DNA of 64,000 bases from Rhodovastum atsumiense (GTDB taxonomy: Bacteria; Pseudomonadota; Alphaproteobacteria; Acetobacterales; Acetobacteraceae), in NCBI RefSeq assembly GCF_937425535.1, contig NZ_OW485602.1:124001-188000 (forward strand). The letters are read 5' to 3'. Shown in pieces: positions 16,722 through 26,125 of this stretch (positions are counted from its first letter, which is position 1; the number at the start of each line of letters is the position of its first letter). The notes below the pieces were generated by a model. The model had not been told where the DNA came from. It made no database searches and saw nothing but the letters and a program-made list of their open reading frames with translations. The position numbers and the translations under genes are program-made.

Positions 16722-18383
16722 TCAACGCCACACGATCAATGGCTGGCCGTTCAGTTCGCCTGAACTGTTGGCCAGATCGCGGGCATCAGCCAGGGAAAGG
16801 CCGACAAAGGTAATGGTCATATCGGTGTGGCCGGTGCCGTGCAGATCCACGGTCAATGTTGCTCCGGTACGACCAAGCTGATCGGTTCCATTGGACCAGG
16901 TTGCATGGCCGCCAGCCGCCCAGTCCAGTCCCAGCACAGCGACCATGTCACCCCGGTGGAAGTTCAGCACGCTTGCCCACCCATCCGGGCTGTCCGCGTG
17001 CACGAACAGCGTGTCGTTGCCGGCACCGCTGACCAGGGTATTTCTGCCCGGGGCTGTCCAGAGTGTCAGGTTCCGTGGTGGGCCCGGTACTTCCGTTCCG
17101 TCAGGACGTCCGGGATGGGCGGGGGTGAAGAAGGAAGGGGCGGCCGCGCCGGTGTTCCCCGGTGTGATCGGGGTCGATCCTGCGAGGGGGGGGGCAGAAG
17201 TTGATGTATCATGACCGATCGGAATGCCTGATGCCGGGGTCCAAATCGGTAATCCATTGTTGTCATAGATGGCGTTGCCGTGGCCAGAGGTCCACTGCGG
17301 CGGTGCCCCGGTTGGGACGAGGCGGCCATACCCCCAGGCATAGTACAGGTTCGCCCCGGACGGCACAGGTTCCGGAAATGTCAACAGAATATGAGAGGGA
17401 TCGACGATTTTGGCAGCGGAGGCGGGCATTGACGTATCGGCGGATCTTATGGACCATCCCGTTCCCTCGGACGCCGCGCCGCTTAGCGGGTCGAAGCCTG
17501 TCGCGGCGTCATGCACGACTTCAACCAGGATCTGGTCAGCATTGCCGGGAACCGGCATTGCCCGTCTTGCCTCCGGCCCCAGTGCATCGATATGCCCTCC
17601 TGCCAGGGCGACTGGCGAGCCGGGACGTGCCTGGTCGGCGAAAGTATCGGCAATCGACCGCGCCAGCCTGTCGACCAGCAGGGACGCATCCGCGCTGCTC
17701 ATATGTGCCCCACCCATTGCCCCGTCATTCCAGGCATTCATATCGACATCGGCGAGCTGAGCCGCGATACGGGCATTGAAGGATGGGTCCGCAGCCAGGT
17801 TCTGCATCCCTAGCTTGATCGCCTGATTGCTGCTCCCGTGTGACTGGCCATAAGGAATGGCGTTGATGAAGAGGTAGGGAACGCTGCTGGCGTCCTGGCC
17901 TAGTGCCTGTCTGACCAGTGCGGCATCTGCGCGGACGGCACTTGTCCATTGCTCCGTGGTCAGATTGGCATTCGTGCTGTCATATTCATTGTGCAACCAC
18001 ACGACGGCGGTCGGAGCGGATCGAACCGTGTGTGGCTGCTCCGTGATGGCCTGTAGCAGGTTCCGCTCGTACGACTGGGGGACCCAGTCGTTCCGCCGGC
18101 CATCCTCCGCGGGCTTCATCCAAGTGCCAATAAAGGCGGTCCCACTGGCGACGGTGTCCGGACCAGGAATATTGGAATCGTTAACTATTAGGTTAACCTT
18201 CTGATTTATGCCGTCGAAGCCAAGCAATTTTTGCACTTCATCACGAATTTGAAATATACTTTTATAATCAATCATTAAGAGGGCATTGGATTGCCCACGC
18301 AGCAGGATGTTTACCTCGCTTCGAGGGGAAGGGGGCTGGGGCGTGGAGGATGGCGGCGTTGTTGCCGTGGGTGCGGAGAACAC
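16722..18383 (-). CDS. SGNH/sialate-O-acetylesterase-like hydrolase with RTX-like tail
   Basis: 553 aa from a GTG at 18383. The N-terminal esterase block begins ILLRGQSNALL (nucleophile Ser in GQSN, residues 30-33), continues with VVWLHNEYDS and ends with a likely catalytic Asp/His region DGAMGGAHMSSADA. The middle is a beta-rich carbohydrate-binding-like region. The C-terminus carries a haemolysin-type calcium-binding motif LVSGAGNDTLFVHADSPDGW and LNFHRGDMVAVLGLDW, suggesting type I secretion. There is no N-terminal signal peptide. Likely to remove acetyl groups from an extracellular polysaccharide; the substrate is unknown. The start is uncertain (see the small ORF just upstream). Confidence 0.75.
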   Translation of the reverse strand: MFSAPTATTPPSSTPQPPSPRSEVNILLRGQSNALLMIDYKSIFQIRDEVQKLLGFDGINQKVNLIVNDSNIPGPDTVASGTAFIGTWMKPAEDGRRNDWVPQSYERNLLQAITEQPHTVRSAPTAVVWLHNEYDSTNANLTTEQWTSAVRADAALVRQALGQDASSVPYLFINAIPYGQSHGSSNQAIKLGMQNLAADPSFNARIAAQLADVDMNAWNDGAMGGAHMSSADASLLVDRLARSIADTFADQARPGSPVALAGGHIDALGPEARRAMPVPGNADQILVEVVHDAATGFDPLSGAASEGTGWSIRSADTSMPASAAKIVDPSHILLTFPEPVPSGANLYYAWGYGRLVPTGAPPQWTSGHGNAIYDNNGLPIWTPASGIPIGHDTSTSAPPLAGSTPITPGNTGAAAPSFFTPAHPGRPDGTEVPGPPRNLTLWTAPGRNTLVSGAGNDTLFVHADSPDGWASVLNFHRGDMVAVLGLDWAAGGHATWSNGTDQLGRTGATLTVDLHGTGHTDMTITFVGLSLADARDLANSSGELNGQPLIVWR

Positions 18384-18384
18384 G

Positions 18385-18456
18385 TTAGTTCTGGAAAATA
18401 ATAAGTGGATGCAACTCTAATGTGGAGTTATGTGCAGCAAACTGTATTTGATGCAT
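18385..18456 (-). CDS. 23-codon leader ORF before the SGNH gene, or a displaced N-terminus
   Basis: The ATG at 18456 is preceded by GGAGG with a 5-nt spacer, one of the best ribosome-binding sites in the window. It encodes MHQIQFAAHNSTLELHPLII plus 3 residues and stops with TAA one base before the GTG of the SGNH gene, which has no good ribosome-binding site of its own. Either translation of the SGNH gene is coupled to this short ORF, or a frameshift has separated the original start from the gene. The frames differ by one base. Confidence 0.4.
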   Translation of the reverse strand: MHQIQFAAHNSTLELHPLIIFQN

Positions 18457-18485
18457 TTTAACCTCCGGCCGCATTTATGTGCTCA

Positions 18486-18516
18486 ATTATAAAATACAAA
18501 CGAGATTTATAGTCAA
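18486..18516 (-). promoter_or_regulatory. Candidate housekeeping promoter for the SGNH gene
   Basis: On the minus strand TTGACT (18511-18516) and TATAAT (18486-18491) are separated by 19 bp. Both hexamers are near the sigma70 consensus, although the spacer is 2 bp longer than ideal. They lie in a very AT-rich block (about 18410-18690) that contrasts with the GC-rich surroundings. Confidence 0.4.
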
Positions 18517-19109
18517 GCTATATATGTTTATATTTTTAAACAATGAAATCAAAACTGGCATTTTTTGAGAAAATTCACATCGCATATAGCAAGTACTATT
18601 ATTTTTCTAAATGCAAATATTGTGTATAATAAACTTAATTATTGTCTGATGGACATCATTATTAATAAATATACGACAAATATGTCGGAGCGAGTGGCTG
18701 CCGTGACATGAAGCATGCAACCTGCCAGGGCGGTGCATCGGGAAAGCCATGGGCCACCTTCCTTGGCTGTGATCGGCTGTGGGAAGGGAGGATCGGACAA
18801 TGACGCCCGATTGCGACAGAAGTTTTCGAAGGAGATTGTCGAAACGATATTGCGATATGCCCGATCATACATCCGAATAGCATCGGCAGGGGCTTGGAGT
18901 GTGTACAAGCATATTTCACCAGCGGGTGCTTTCTGTTCAGGAATGGCGCAAATTTATTTCTATACCAAAACATAAATTCTGGACGTGCAATATCCTGTGC
19001 CGCGACGGCGGTAACGTTGGATTGTCTGATCAGTGCCATTTCCGATCCGGGCACGATCGCAGGCATAGATCCGGCGGGCGACGAGAACGGGTTCAGGCAG
19101 CATGCTGAT
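18517..19109. other. AT-rich intergenic region, no convincing gene
   Basis: Roughly the first 170 bp are strongly AT-rich with many A/T runs, including TATAAT on the plus strand at 18625-18630. The remainder returns to normal composition. Open frames here on both strands have poor codon use and no recognisable motifs. It separates the leftward SGNH gene from the rightward DUF4038 gene, so it should hold both promoters. Confidence 0.5.
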
Positions 19110-20486
19110 ATGACAACATTACCGAAGGCGACAGACAATCTGCTTGGCAGGCGTGTCGCACTTGGCAGCATGTTCGGCCTGGCGGCCGCCGGTGTGGCGA
19201 GCACGACGTCTGCCACCCCATCCGGCCAGGCCGGCATGCCGCTGCGGATCACGCCCGGCCGGCGTTATCTCGAGGATGCCAGTGGCAAGCCCTTTCTGAT
19301 CCATGGTGACAGTGCCTGGTCGCTGATTGCCCAACTGCGAATGGAGGAAGTTGAGATCTACCTTGCAGACCGGAAGGCGCGCGGCTTCAACACCTTGCTC
19401 GTGTCTCTGATCGAGCATTGCTTTGCCCGGAATGCACCTGCCAACGCCTATGGTAACCCGCCTTTTCTGATGCCCGGGGACTACGCCACGCTGAACGAGT
19501 CCTACTTTGCTCATGCCGATCGTGTCCTGAAGCGCGCAGCCCAGCTTGGCTTTTTGATGCTGGTGACACCGTCCTATATCGGCGCCGGTGGCGGCGATGA
19601 AGGATGGTACCAACTCATGATGGAAAACGGACCGGAGAAGTTGCGTCAATATGGGATGACGATAGGACAACGATATCGCAGTCTGGGTAACATTCTTTGG
19701 GTGCACGGAGGCGACTACAATCCGCCGGATCGTAGGTTGGTCAGTGCGATCGCCGAGGGCATCCGACAGGCCGACAATCTGGCGCTGCATACCGCGCACT
19801 GCGCGCCGGAAACCGCGGCACTCGACGAGTGGGCAGAAGAATCCTGGCTGCAGGTCAACACCATCTATACCTACCAACCTGTTCACGCGGCAGCCTTGGC
19901 ACAATGGGCACGGCCCGAAGCGATGCCTTTCTTCCTGGTCGAGAGCACCTACGAAAACGAACACGGGGTGACTGAGCAACGCCTGCGGACCCAGGCTTAC
20001 CAGGCCTTACTCTGCGGTGCGGCCGGACAGATCTTCGGCAACAACCCGATCTGGCATTTTGATACACCAGGAGCACGGGAAGCTCCGGTGACGTGGCGAC
20101 AGGCGCTCGATAGCCGTGGCACGCAAAGCATGACGCACTTGCGCAAGCTGTTTGCACAATTCCCATGGTGGTTGCTGGAGCCCGATTTGCGAAAGCACCT
20201 CGTGACAGATGCGGGTGGTCCCGAACGCGACCACGTCGTCGCTGCCAGTGCCGTTGGAGGAGACTTTGCCATTCTCTATTTTTCCAGTCTTCACGACATA
20301 GAAGTTGATCTCAGGCGGTTGCGTGGTCCTCGTGTCCTGGCGCGCTGGTACGATCCGGCGATAGGCGTCTTTTCTGAAGGGAACGGTGAACCCATGCGCG
20401 CCTCGCGCACGGTCAAATTCCAGCCGCCCGGGGAAAATGATGCTGGCTTCACGGACTGGATCCTTGTGTTGCAGTCATATGCCTAG
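19110..20486 (+). CDS. DUF4038-type (apiosidase-like) glycoside hydrolase, probably exported
   Basis: 458 aa from the ATG at 19110, which gives a signal peptide with a twin-arginine-like start (LGRRVALGSMFGLAAAGVAS); an in-frame ATG at 18894 would add 72 unlikely residues. The mature protein begins LRITPGRRYLEDASGKPFLI and continues FLIHGDSAWSLIAQL, the entry strand of the DUF4038 TIM-barrel family. ILWVHGGDYNPPD and FFLVESTYENEHG are likely active-site strands, with acidic residues at the positions used in such barrels. A collagen-binding-like C-terminal domain follows. Substrate unknown. Confidence 0.75.
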   Translation: MTTLPKATDNLLGRRVALGSMFGLAAAGVASTTSATPSGQAGMPLRITPGRRYLEDASGKPFLIHGDSAWSLIAQLRMEEVEIYLADRKARGFNTLLVSLIEHCFARNAPANAYGNPPFLMPGDYATLNESYFAHADRVLKRAAQLGFLMLVTPSYIGAGGGDEGWYQLMMENGPEKLRQYGMTIGQRYRSLGNILWVHGGDYNPPDRRLVSAIAEGIRQADNLALHTAHCAPETAALDEWAEESWLQVNTIYTYQPVHAAALAQWARPEAMPFFLVESTYENEHGVTEQRLRTQAYQALLCGAAGQIFGNNPIWHFDTPGAREAPVTWRQALDSRGTQSMTHLRKLFAQFPWWLLEPDLRKHLVTDAGGPERDHVVAASAVGGDFAILYFSSLHDIEVDLRRLRGPRVLARWYDPAIGVFSEGNGEPMRASRTVKFQPPGENDAGFTDWILVLQSYA

Positions 20487-21792
20487 ACAGATCCGGTCCC
20501 TTCCGTTGCAGGTTCCGCCTTCTGGCCTTGTGCCCCAGTGGCAGGGCCAGGACGATATCCAGGTTGGTCCAGGTCGCAATCCCGATCGTGCTCCGGGCAT
20601 TGCACTCTATGGTCAGTTCGGGTGTGGCAATTTCGGCAATGAGGGGTCCCTGGAGGCAATGCTTGGCTTCTTGCGGCAACAGGTGCCGCAGGCCCGGCTT
20701 CGCTGTATTGCCGTGAACCCGGAGGCCGTGCGCCGCGATCACGGTATCGCCGCCATCCCGATCGGTGCAGTGATTCCTTTCCCTGAACTGCCCGGTGCAT
20801 GGGGACGGTCGCTGACACGGGTGCTGCGGAAGGTCGGTAACTGGGCCTATGCCGTGCGCCAGATGTCCTGGCCCGACCTCCTGCTCATTCCTGGTACCGG
20901 TATCCTGGATGATTTCTCCACGGGACCTTGGGGTGTTCCCTATGCCTTGTTCCGCTGGTGCCTGATCGCTCGCCTGCGAGGGGTCAGAATCGCATTCATC
21001 AGCATCGGTGCGGGGCCGATCTGCCATCCGCTGAGCCGATGGTTCATGAAATCCGCTGCACGGCTCGCGCATTACCGCTCCTATCGGGACGAAATCTCGC
21101 GCGATTACATGCGGAGCATCGGCTTTTCGGTTCAGGATGACCCCATTTATCCCGACATCGCTTTCCGGCTGCCGGATCCGCCCCTGCCGGCGCCGTCACC
21201 GGATGGCACGGGCCTGGTCGTTGGTGTCGGGGTCATGGCCTATTATGGCTGGGCGAACAATGCCGGGACGGGTGAATCGATCTACCAGACCTATATCGGC
21301 AAGGTTGCGCAATTCGTGTGCTGGCTCCTGGAAAGTGGCCATCGTGTCCGGCTGCTGATGGGGGAAACGGCGGATGCGCGGGCGGTCGGCGATGTCTTGC
21401 GTTCCGTCGCTTCGTTACAGTCGGGTTTCACTGAAGGGCGGATCTCGGCTGAACCGGCCACATCGTTACGGGATGTCATGTCTCAGGTCGCCGCCACCGA
21501 TATCGTCGTGGCAACCCGGTTCCACAATGTTGTTTGTGCGCTCAAGCTCGGCAAGCCGACCTTGTCCCTGAGCTACGCACGCAAGAACGATGTGCTGCTT
21601 GCCGAGATGGGGCTTGGCACTTTCTGCCAACCTGTGGAGGACATCGACCTCGATAGGTTGAAAGCCCAGTTCGGGACACTGGTGGCCGGGCGGGATCGGC
21701 ACCGGCAGCAGATCCAGGATATGGTGGCACATTACAGCGAGCGCCTTCAGCAGCAGGAGGAAATCCTCCTCACCCGGTTGATCCGCAGATGA
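20479..21792 (+). CDS. Polysaccharide pyruvyl transferase family protein
   Basis: 437 aa from the ATG at 20479, overlapping the end of the DUF4038 gene by 8 bp. The N-terminal motif GIALYGQFGCGNFGNEGSLE is the glycine-rich GxxNxGDE-like loop of the WcaK/CsaB family. DLLLIPGTGILDDFSTGPWG and the C-terminal DIVVATRFHNVVCALKLGKP are the second hallmark (RxH around the sugar/PEP site). The family transfers ketal pyruvate from phosphoenolpyruvate to sugars in exopolysaccharides. No membrane segment, so cytoplasmic. Confidence 0.85.
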   Translation: MPRQIRSLPLQVPPSGLVPQWQGQDDIQVGPGRNPDRAPGIALYGQFGCGNFGNEGSLEAMLGFLRQQVPQARLRCIAVNPEAVRRDHGIAAIPIGAVIPFPELPGAWGRSLTRVLRKVGNWAYAVRQMSWPDLLLIPGTGILDDFSTGPWGVPYALFRWCLIARLRGVRIAFISIGAGPICHPLSRWFMKSAARLAHYRSYRDEISRDYMRSIGFSVQDDPIYPDIAFRLPDPPLPAPSPDGTGLVVGVGVMAYYGWANNAGTGESIYQTYIGKVAQFVCWLLESGHRVRLLMGETADARAVGDVLRSVASLQSGFTEGRISAEPATSLRDVMSQVAATDIVVATRFHNVVCALKLGKPTLSLSYARKNDVLLAEMGLGTFCQPVEDIDLDRLKAQFGTLVAGRDRHRQQIQDMVAHYSERLQQQEEILLTRLIRR

Positions 21793-21811
21793 GCGGGGCA
21801 GCCAGCAGCCC

Positions 21812-22798
21812 ATGAGCAGCATCGATATCGCCGTGCCATGCTACCAATATGGCCGTTACCTTCCCGAGTGTGTGGCCAGTGTTCTGGGGCAGGGCATCGA
21901 GGATGTCCGCATCCTGATCATCGACAATGCGTCGACCGATGACAGCGTCATGATTGCCAGGAAACTGGCGGAGCAGGACGCCCGGGTGCAGGTACTCGCC
22001 CGCGCGCGCAACATGGGGCCGCACGCGTCGTTCAACGCCGGGGTCGACTGGGCCGCGGCGGACTACTTCATGGTGCTTTGTGCCGATGATCTGCTGGCTC
22101 CCGGCGCTTTGCGGCGTGCCTCGCAGGTGCTCGACGCCAATCCCGACCTCAGCTTCGCCTATGGGACCGACCGCCATGTCGTCCCCGATACACCGCTGCC
22201 CGAACTGGACAGCAAGGTGCCGGTCCGCTGGCAACTGTGCTCCGGCAAGGATTTCATCAGGGATCGTTGCCGTAATCCGGAACACTACATCGCTGCGGGC
22301 ATGGTTCTGGTGCGGACCTCGGCGCAAAAGCAAGCCGGCCACTATCGCCCGGAACTGCCGCACACCGATGATTTCGAGATGCTGCTGCGGCTTGCCTGCC
22401 ATGGGGGGGTGGCCTTCACCGCGGCGGTGCTCGGCTTCAAGCGGGTGCATGGGGCCAACAGGACCAATGACTATCTGGTCGACCGCACCACGGATCTTGC
22501 CGAGCGGATGGCAGCCATCGACAGCTTCCTGGCTTATGAAGGCAGGGACATGCCGGAGGCGGCATGGCTGCGACGGCGCGCCCGCAAGAGCCTGGCCGAG
22601 CGTGCCTATTGGTGCGGTGTCAAGGATCTGCTGCTGCGGCGGCGCACCCATCGAGAGCTGTTCCACTTTGCCTTCAAGCTCGATGCATCGACACGGTTGC
22701 TGCCACCCGTCGGATATTTTCTGCGGATGGACCGCAGCATCCGCGCGATACTGGGTGATTTCATGCCTCATGCGGTGAAATCGGGAACGGGCAACTGA
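21812..22798 (+). CDS. Family 2 glycosyltransferase
   Basis: 328 aa. The GT-A fold starts IDIAVPCYQYGRYLPECVAS, followed by ILIIDNASTDDS and the metal-binding acidic motif YFMVLCADDLL (about residues 87-97). The acceptor-domain segment LPHTDDFEMLLRLACHG contains the usual catalytic ED-like acidic pair. Starts 20 bp after the pyruvyl transferase and is probably co-transcribed. The Cys-rich, Arg-rich C-terminal region has no membrane segments. Donor and acceptor are unknown. Confidence 0.88.
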   Translation: MSSIDIAVPCYQYGRYLPECVASVLGQGIEDVRILIIDNASTDDSVMIARKLAEQDARVQVLARARNMGPHASFNAGVDWAAADYFMVLCADDLLAPGALRRASQVLDANPDLSFAYGTDRHVVPDTPLPELDSKVPVRWQLCSGKDFIRDRCRNPEHYIAAGMVLVRTSAQKQAGHYRPELPHTDDFEMLLRLACHGGVAFTAAVLGFKRVHGANRTNDYLVDRTTDLAERMAAIDSFLAYEGRDMPEAAWLRRRARKSLAERAYWCGVKDLLLRRRTHRELFHFAFKLDASTRLLPPVGYFLRMDRSIRAILGDFMPHAVKSGTGN

Positions 22799-22807
22799 AA
22801 TCTCCTG

Positions 22808-22823
22808 CCAGGACCACTCCTGG
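22808..22823 (+). terminator. Hairpin after the glycosyltransferase
   Basis: CCAGGA-CCAC-TCCTGG forms a perfect 6-bp stem 10 bp after the stop codon. There is no T-run, so this is a possible end of the polysaccharide operon only. Confidence 0.35.
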
Positions 22824-23206
22824 ACAGCGGCGGATATTGGCCCCCCTGTCCCGCCGTTGGTCATCAGCCGGGTGTAGCCAGGGACGTGCAGGCGAAGTCT
22901 GCTGTTATTTTTGTGATCCGATGCGCCGGCGCCATGCGCGCTTGCGCGCTTGCCGTAATCGGCGAAATACATGTCATAATTGTCTTCCTTGTTGATGACC
23001 GGCTTCTTGCTATCTTTTTCATGCCTGCCACGTTAGCGGCAGTGCAGTCGCAGCTCTGTCACCATGACAACGTGAGGTCTTTGGCACAAATGATCCAAGG
23101 TGAAATGTAACAATCAATCCGGTTTATTGTCGGACCTGGATGCCGGAGGGATGAAATTTCTGAATTTCGGGGATTTTTCTTAGTTTTCGCAGGCGCTTAG
23201 TCGCCC
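22824..23206. other. Intergenic region without a convincing gene
   Basis: About 380 bp. A 74-codon open frame at 22886-23110 has no family features and poor codon bias. The right half is relatively AT-rich (TTTTTCTTAG near 23174-23183) and may hold the promoter of the helicase gene. Confidence 0.5.
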
Positions 23207-25096
23207 ATGTCGCCACCCCCTCGTCCGCTGCGCTCGCACCAGCGTCAGACGCTTGGTATCGCGATGGCTATCGCGAGGGGAGAGGCATCGGTGCGCGATG
23301 TGCTGGCAGCCGTCACGCCGGGCGGCGGTAAGTCGCTGCTGCCGGTGCTGATGGCACAGGCGCTGGTGCAGGCGGGCGTGGTGGAACGGATCTGCTGGGT
23401 GGTTCCCCGTGACACGCTGCGGCTGCAGGCCGAGGAAGCCTTCGCCGACCCTGCCTGGCGTACCAGCCTGGGCCATGCCCTCAGCGTTCGCGCTGCCGAG
23501 AATTTGCCTGATCCGTGCCGCGGGCTCGATGGCTACGTGACCACCTACCAGGGGGTCGCTGCTGCCCCCGACCTGCATCTGGCCGAGTTCCGGCGGCACC
23601 GTTACCTGCTGGTGGTGGACGAGGTGCACCATCTGCCGGCATTGGCTGAACTCGACCCCTCGCTGTTGCCCCCGGCCCAAGCCCTGGTCGCGGCGGCGCT
23701 CGACGAGGCGGCGGGGTGGTCGCGGGCGCTGCTGCCGCTGCTGGAATGTGCCCGTATCCGCCTGCTGCTCTCCGGCACGCTGGAGCGGGCGGACGGGCGT
23801 GGCATCCTCTGGCTGCCCTATCGGCGTGGACCACGCTCCGGGACGCGGCAGGTGGACCTGAGCGCGCCAGGCTGGGCGATCGTGGGCTATTCCCGAGCCC
23901 AGGCGCTGGCTGAACGGGCGGTGCTGCCGGTTACTTTCGGTGCGCTGGATGGCGAGGCGCGCTGGCTGGATGAGCAGCGTCGCACGGTCGGTCCGCATCG
24001 GTTGCGCACCGCCTTCCCGACGCAGACGACGCGCCCGGCCCTGTTCACCGCGCTGCGCACAGGCTTCGCTGACACGCTGCTGCGCGAGGCGCTGATCGCC
24101 GCCCGCCGATTGCGCGCGGAACGACGGACAGCGCATGGCCTGCCGACGGGGGCAGTGGCGCGCGGCCTGGGCAAGCTGCTGGTGGTCGCCCCCGACCAGA
24201 TCAATGCGCGACGCTACCTGGAGCGGATCCGTGAGTTGCTGCCCACCGGCCAGGCGGAAACCACGGCGCGCATCGCCACCTCCGACAGCGGCGACGCGCA
24301 CGAGACGCTGGCCGCATTCCGGCTGCTGCCGGAGCCGTCGATCCTGGTGACGGTGGCGATGGCCTATGAGGGGCTGGATGCGCCTGAGGTGGCCGTGGTG
24401 GCGGCGCTGACGCATATCCGCAGCCGGCCGTGGCTGGAACAGATGGTCGCGCGCGCGACCCGTGTGGATCCCTGGGCCGGATCGTACGACGCGCAGCAGG
24501 CACTGGTCTTCCATCCCGATGACCCGTTCTTCGCCCATTTCCGCGAGCGGATGGAAGTCGAGCAGGGTACGCTTGCCCGGCAGCCTCGTACGCCCCAGCA
24601 AGGGCGGCTTGACCTGGAGGGGCGCCTTGATGCCGCGGAGCGCAACGCCATCGTGCCGTTGGAGAGCAATGCCCTGGCGCTACGTTACGCCACGCTCGCC
24701 CCTGGCCCTGATTTGAGTGCCCGCCGCCCGGAATTGCAAGAAGCGCAGGGGGAGCTGCTGGAACCACCCTTGCTGATCGAGCGCCGGCTACGCGCGCAGA
24801 TCGGGGAAATGGTTGCGACCCAGGTGGTGGAAGATGCGTCGGGATTGCAGGCACCGCGCGGGCAGGGGACGTACCATGCCTACAACGCCGCGCTGAAACG
24901 TGCGCTCGGCGGCAAGAGCCGCGCGGAGATGAGCCTGGCCGAACTGGAAGCGGCGGTCGCCTGGTTGGGACGCAACCGCATCAGCGATTACCTGCACCTG
25001 CTGGAGGGGGATCATCGCTATGGCTGGGCAGCCCGCCGGCGCAGCAGCGAAAAGTCGGAGCTCCACCCTGGGGCTGCGTCATGCGAGGCGCCTTGA
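23207..25096 (+). CDS. Orphan superfamily 2 DEAD/DEAH helicase-like protein
   Basis: 629 aa. Motif I VTPGGGKS (residues 36-43), motif Ia WVVPRDTLR, motif II VVDEVHHL, motif III LLLSGTL, and in the second RecA domain ILVTVAMAYEGLDAPEVAVV and motif VI LEQMVARATRVDPW. The last 150 residues form a separate helical domain. Such ATPases move along nucleic acid; the type seen here resembles helicases carried by phages and plasmids. No nuclease, methylase or other partner is adjacent, so the role is open. Convergent with moaA, 42 bp apart. Confidence 0.82.
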   Translation: MSPPPRPLRSHQRQTLGIAMAIARGEASVRDVLAAVTPGGGKSLLPVLMAQALVQAGVVERICWVVPRDTLRLQAEEAFADPAWRTSLGHALSVRAAENLPDPCRGLDGYVTTYQGVAAAPDLHLAEFRRHRYLLVVDEVHHLPALAELDPSLLPPAQALVAAALDEAAGWSRALLPLLECARIRLLLSGTLERADGRGILWLPYRRGPRSGTRQVDLSAPGWAIVGYSRAQALAERAVLPVTFGALDGEARWLDEQRRTVGPHRLRTAFPTQTTRPALFTALRTGFADTLLREALIAARRLRAERRTAHGLPTGAVARGLGKLLVVAPDQINARRYLERIRELLPTGQAETTARIATSDSGDAHETLAAFRLLPEPSILVTVAMAYEGLDAPEVAVVAALTHIRSRPWLEQMVARATRVDPWAGSYDAQQALVFHPDDPFFAHFRERMEVEQGTLARQPRTPQQGRLDLEGRLDAAERNAIVPLESNALALRYATLAPGPDLSARRPELQEAQGELLEPPLLIERRLRAQIGEMVATQVVEDASGLQAPRGQGTYHAYNAALKRALGGKSRAEMSLAELEAAVAWLGRNRISDYLHLLEGDHRYGWAARRRSSEKSELHPGAASCEAP

Positions 25097-25138
25097 TCGG
25101 CTTTTTTAAACGTCTCCGCATTCCAGGTTGAAGATGCT

Positions 25139-26125
25139 TCAGCCGCCGGTCACGCTCATGTGTCGCCCCAGCGCAGGAGCGGCATGAGGACGATCGACAA
25201 CAAAATCATGGCCCTTCGGCTTGCGTGCGATCGCTGCCTCGATTGCCGCCGCCAGTTCGGCATCCGAGGCGCCGTCACGCAGCACCTGCCGCAGGTCAAC
25301 GCTATCTTCCTGGCCAAGGCACAGGAACAGCGTGCCGGTGCAAGTCAGCCGAACACGGTTGCAGCTTTCACAGAAATTATGAGTCATCGGCGTGATGAAG
25401 CCGATGCGCTGGCCGGTTTCGGCGACGTTGTAATAACGGGCCGGACCGCCGGTGCGGTAGGCACTTTCAGTTAAGGTCCAGTGCCGATTGAGCCGTGCCT
25501 GGACAAGCGAGAGCGGGACATACTGATCGATGCGGTCAGCGCCGGTTTCACCAAGCGGCATGGCTTCAATCAGGCACAGATCGAAGCCGAACCGACCGCA
25601 CCAGGTGAGCAGGTCACCAATGGTGTCCTCGTTCACGTCTTTCAGTGCGACGGTGTTGATCTTGACCGCAAGCCCGGCCGCCCGTGCGGCAAAGATGCCC
25701 TCGAGCACGCGTTCGATCCGTCCACGACGAGTAAGGCGTGTGAAGAGTTGCGGATCCAGTGTGTCGAGGCTGACATTGACGCGTCGGACGCCGGCGGCCC
25801 GCAGCGCCTCGGCATGGCGCGCGAGTTGGCTGGCGTTGGTGGTGAGCGTCAGTTCGTCGAGGCCCGTGCCAATGCGTGCGCCGAGCCCGTCGAACAGCGT
25901 CATCACCCCCCGCCGCACCAGGGGTTCGCCACCAGTGATACGGATCTTGCGTGTGCCCAGGTTGATGAACGCGGTGCAGAGCCGCTCCATCTCCTCAAGC
26001 GACAGCAGGTTAGCGCGCGGCAGGAAGGTCATTTCTTCAGCCATGCAGTACACACAGCGGAAGTCGCAGCGATCCGTCACCGAGACGCGCAGGTAAGTGA
26101 CCGACCGACCGAAAGAATCACGCAT
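25139..26125 (-). CDS. moaA: GTP 3',8-cyclase MoaA (molybdenum cofactor synthesis)
   Basis: 328 aa. The radical-SAM cluster cysteines are C20, C24 and C27 (CDFRCVYC). [10 protein letters not shown] is the SAM-binding GGEP motif. The second Fe-S cluster, which binds the GTP substrate, is the C-terminal [14 protein letters not shown]. The protein ends in Gly-Gly (MSVTGG), as MoaA does. The enzyme converts GTP to 3',8-cyclo-GTP, the first step of Moco synthesis. It lies last in the leftward run hycB-fdhF-hypA-hypF-moaA and so supplies cofactor to the formate dehydrogenases. Confidence 0.97.
   Translation of the reverse strand: MRDSFGRSVTYLRVSVTDRCDFRCVYCMAEEMTFLPRANLLSLEEMERLCTAFINLGTRKIRITGGEPLVRRGVMTLFDGLGARIGTGLDELTLTTNASQLARHAEALRAAGVRRVNVSLDTLDPQLFTRLTRRGRIERVLEGIFAARAAGLAVKINTVALKDVNEDTIGDLLTWCGRFGFDLCLIEAMPLGETGADRIDQYVPLSLVQARLNRHWTLTESAYRTGGPARYYNVAETGQRIGFITPMTHNFCESCNRVRLTCTGTLFLCLGQEDSVDLRQVLRDGASDAELAAAIEAAIARKPKGHDFVVDRPHAAPALGRHMSVTGG

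Noticed and set aside
22886-23110. A 74-codon open frame before the helicase gene
   Set aside because: No ribosome-binding site, no recognisable motif and atypical codon use in an AT-richer intergenic stretch.
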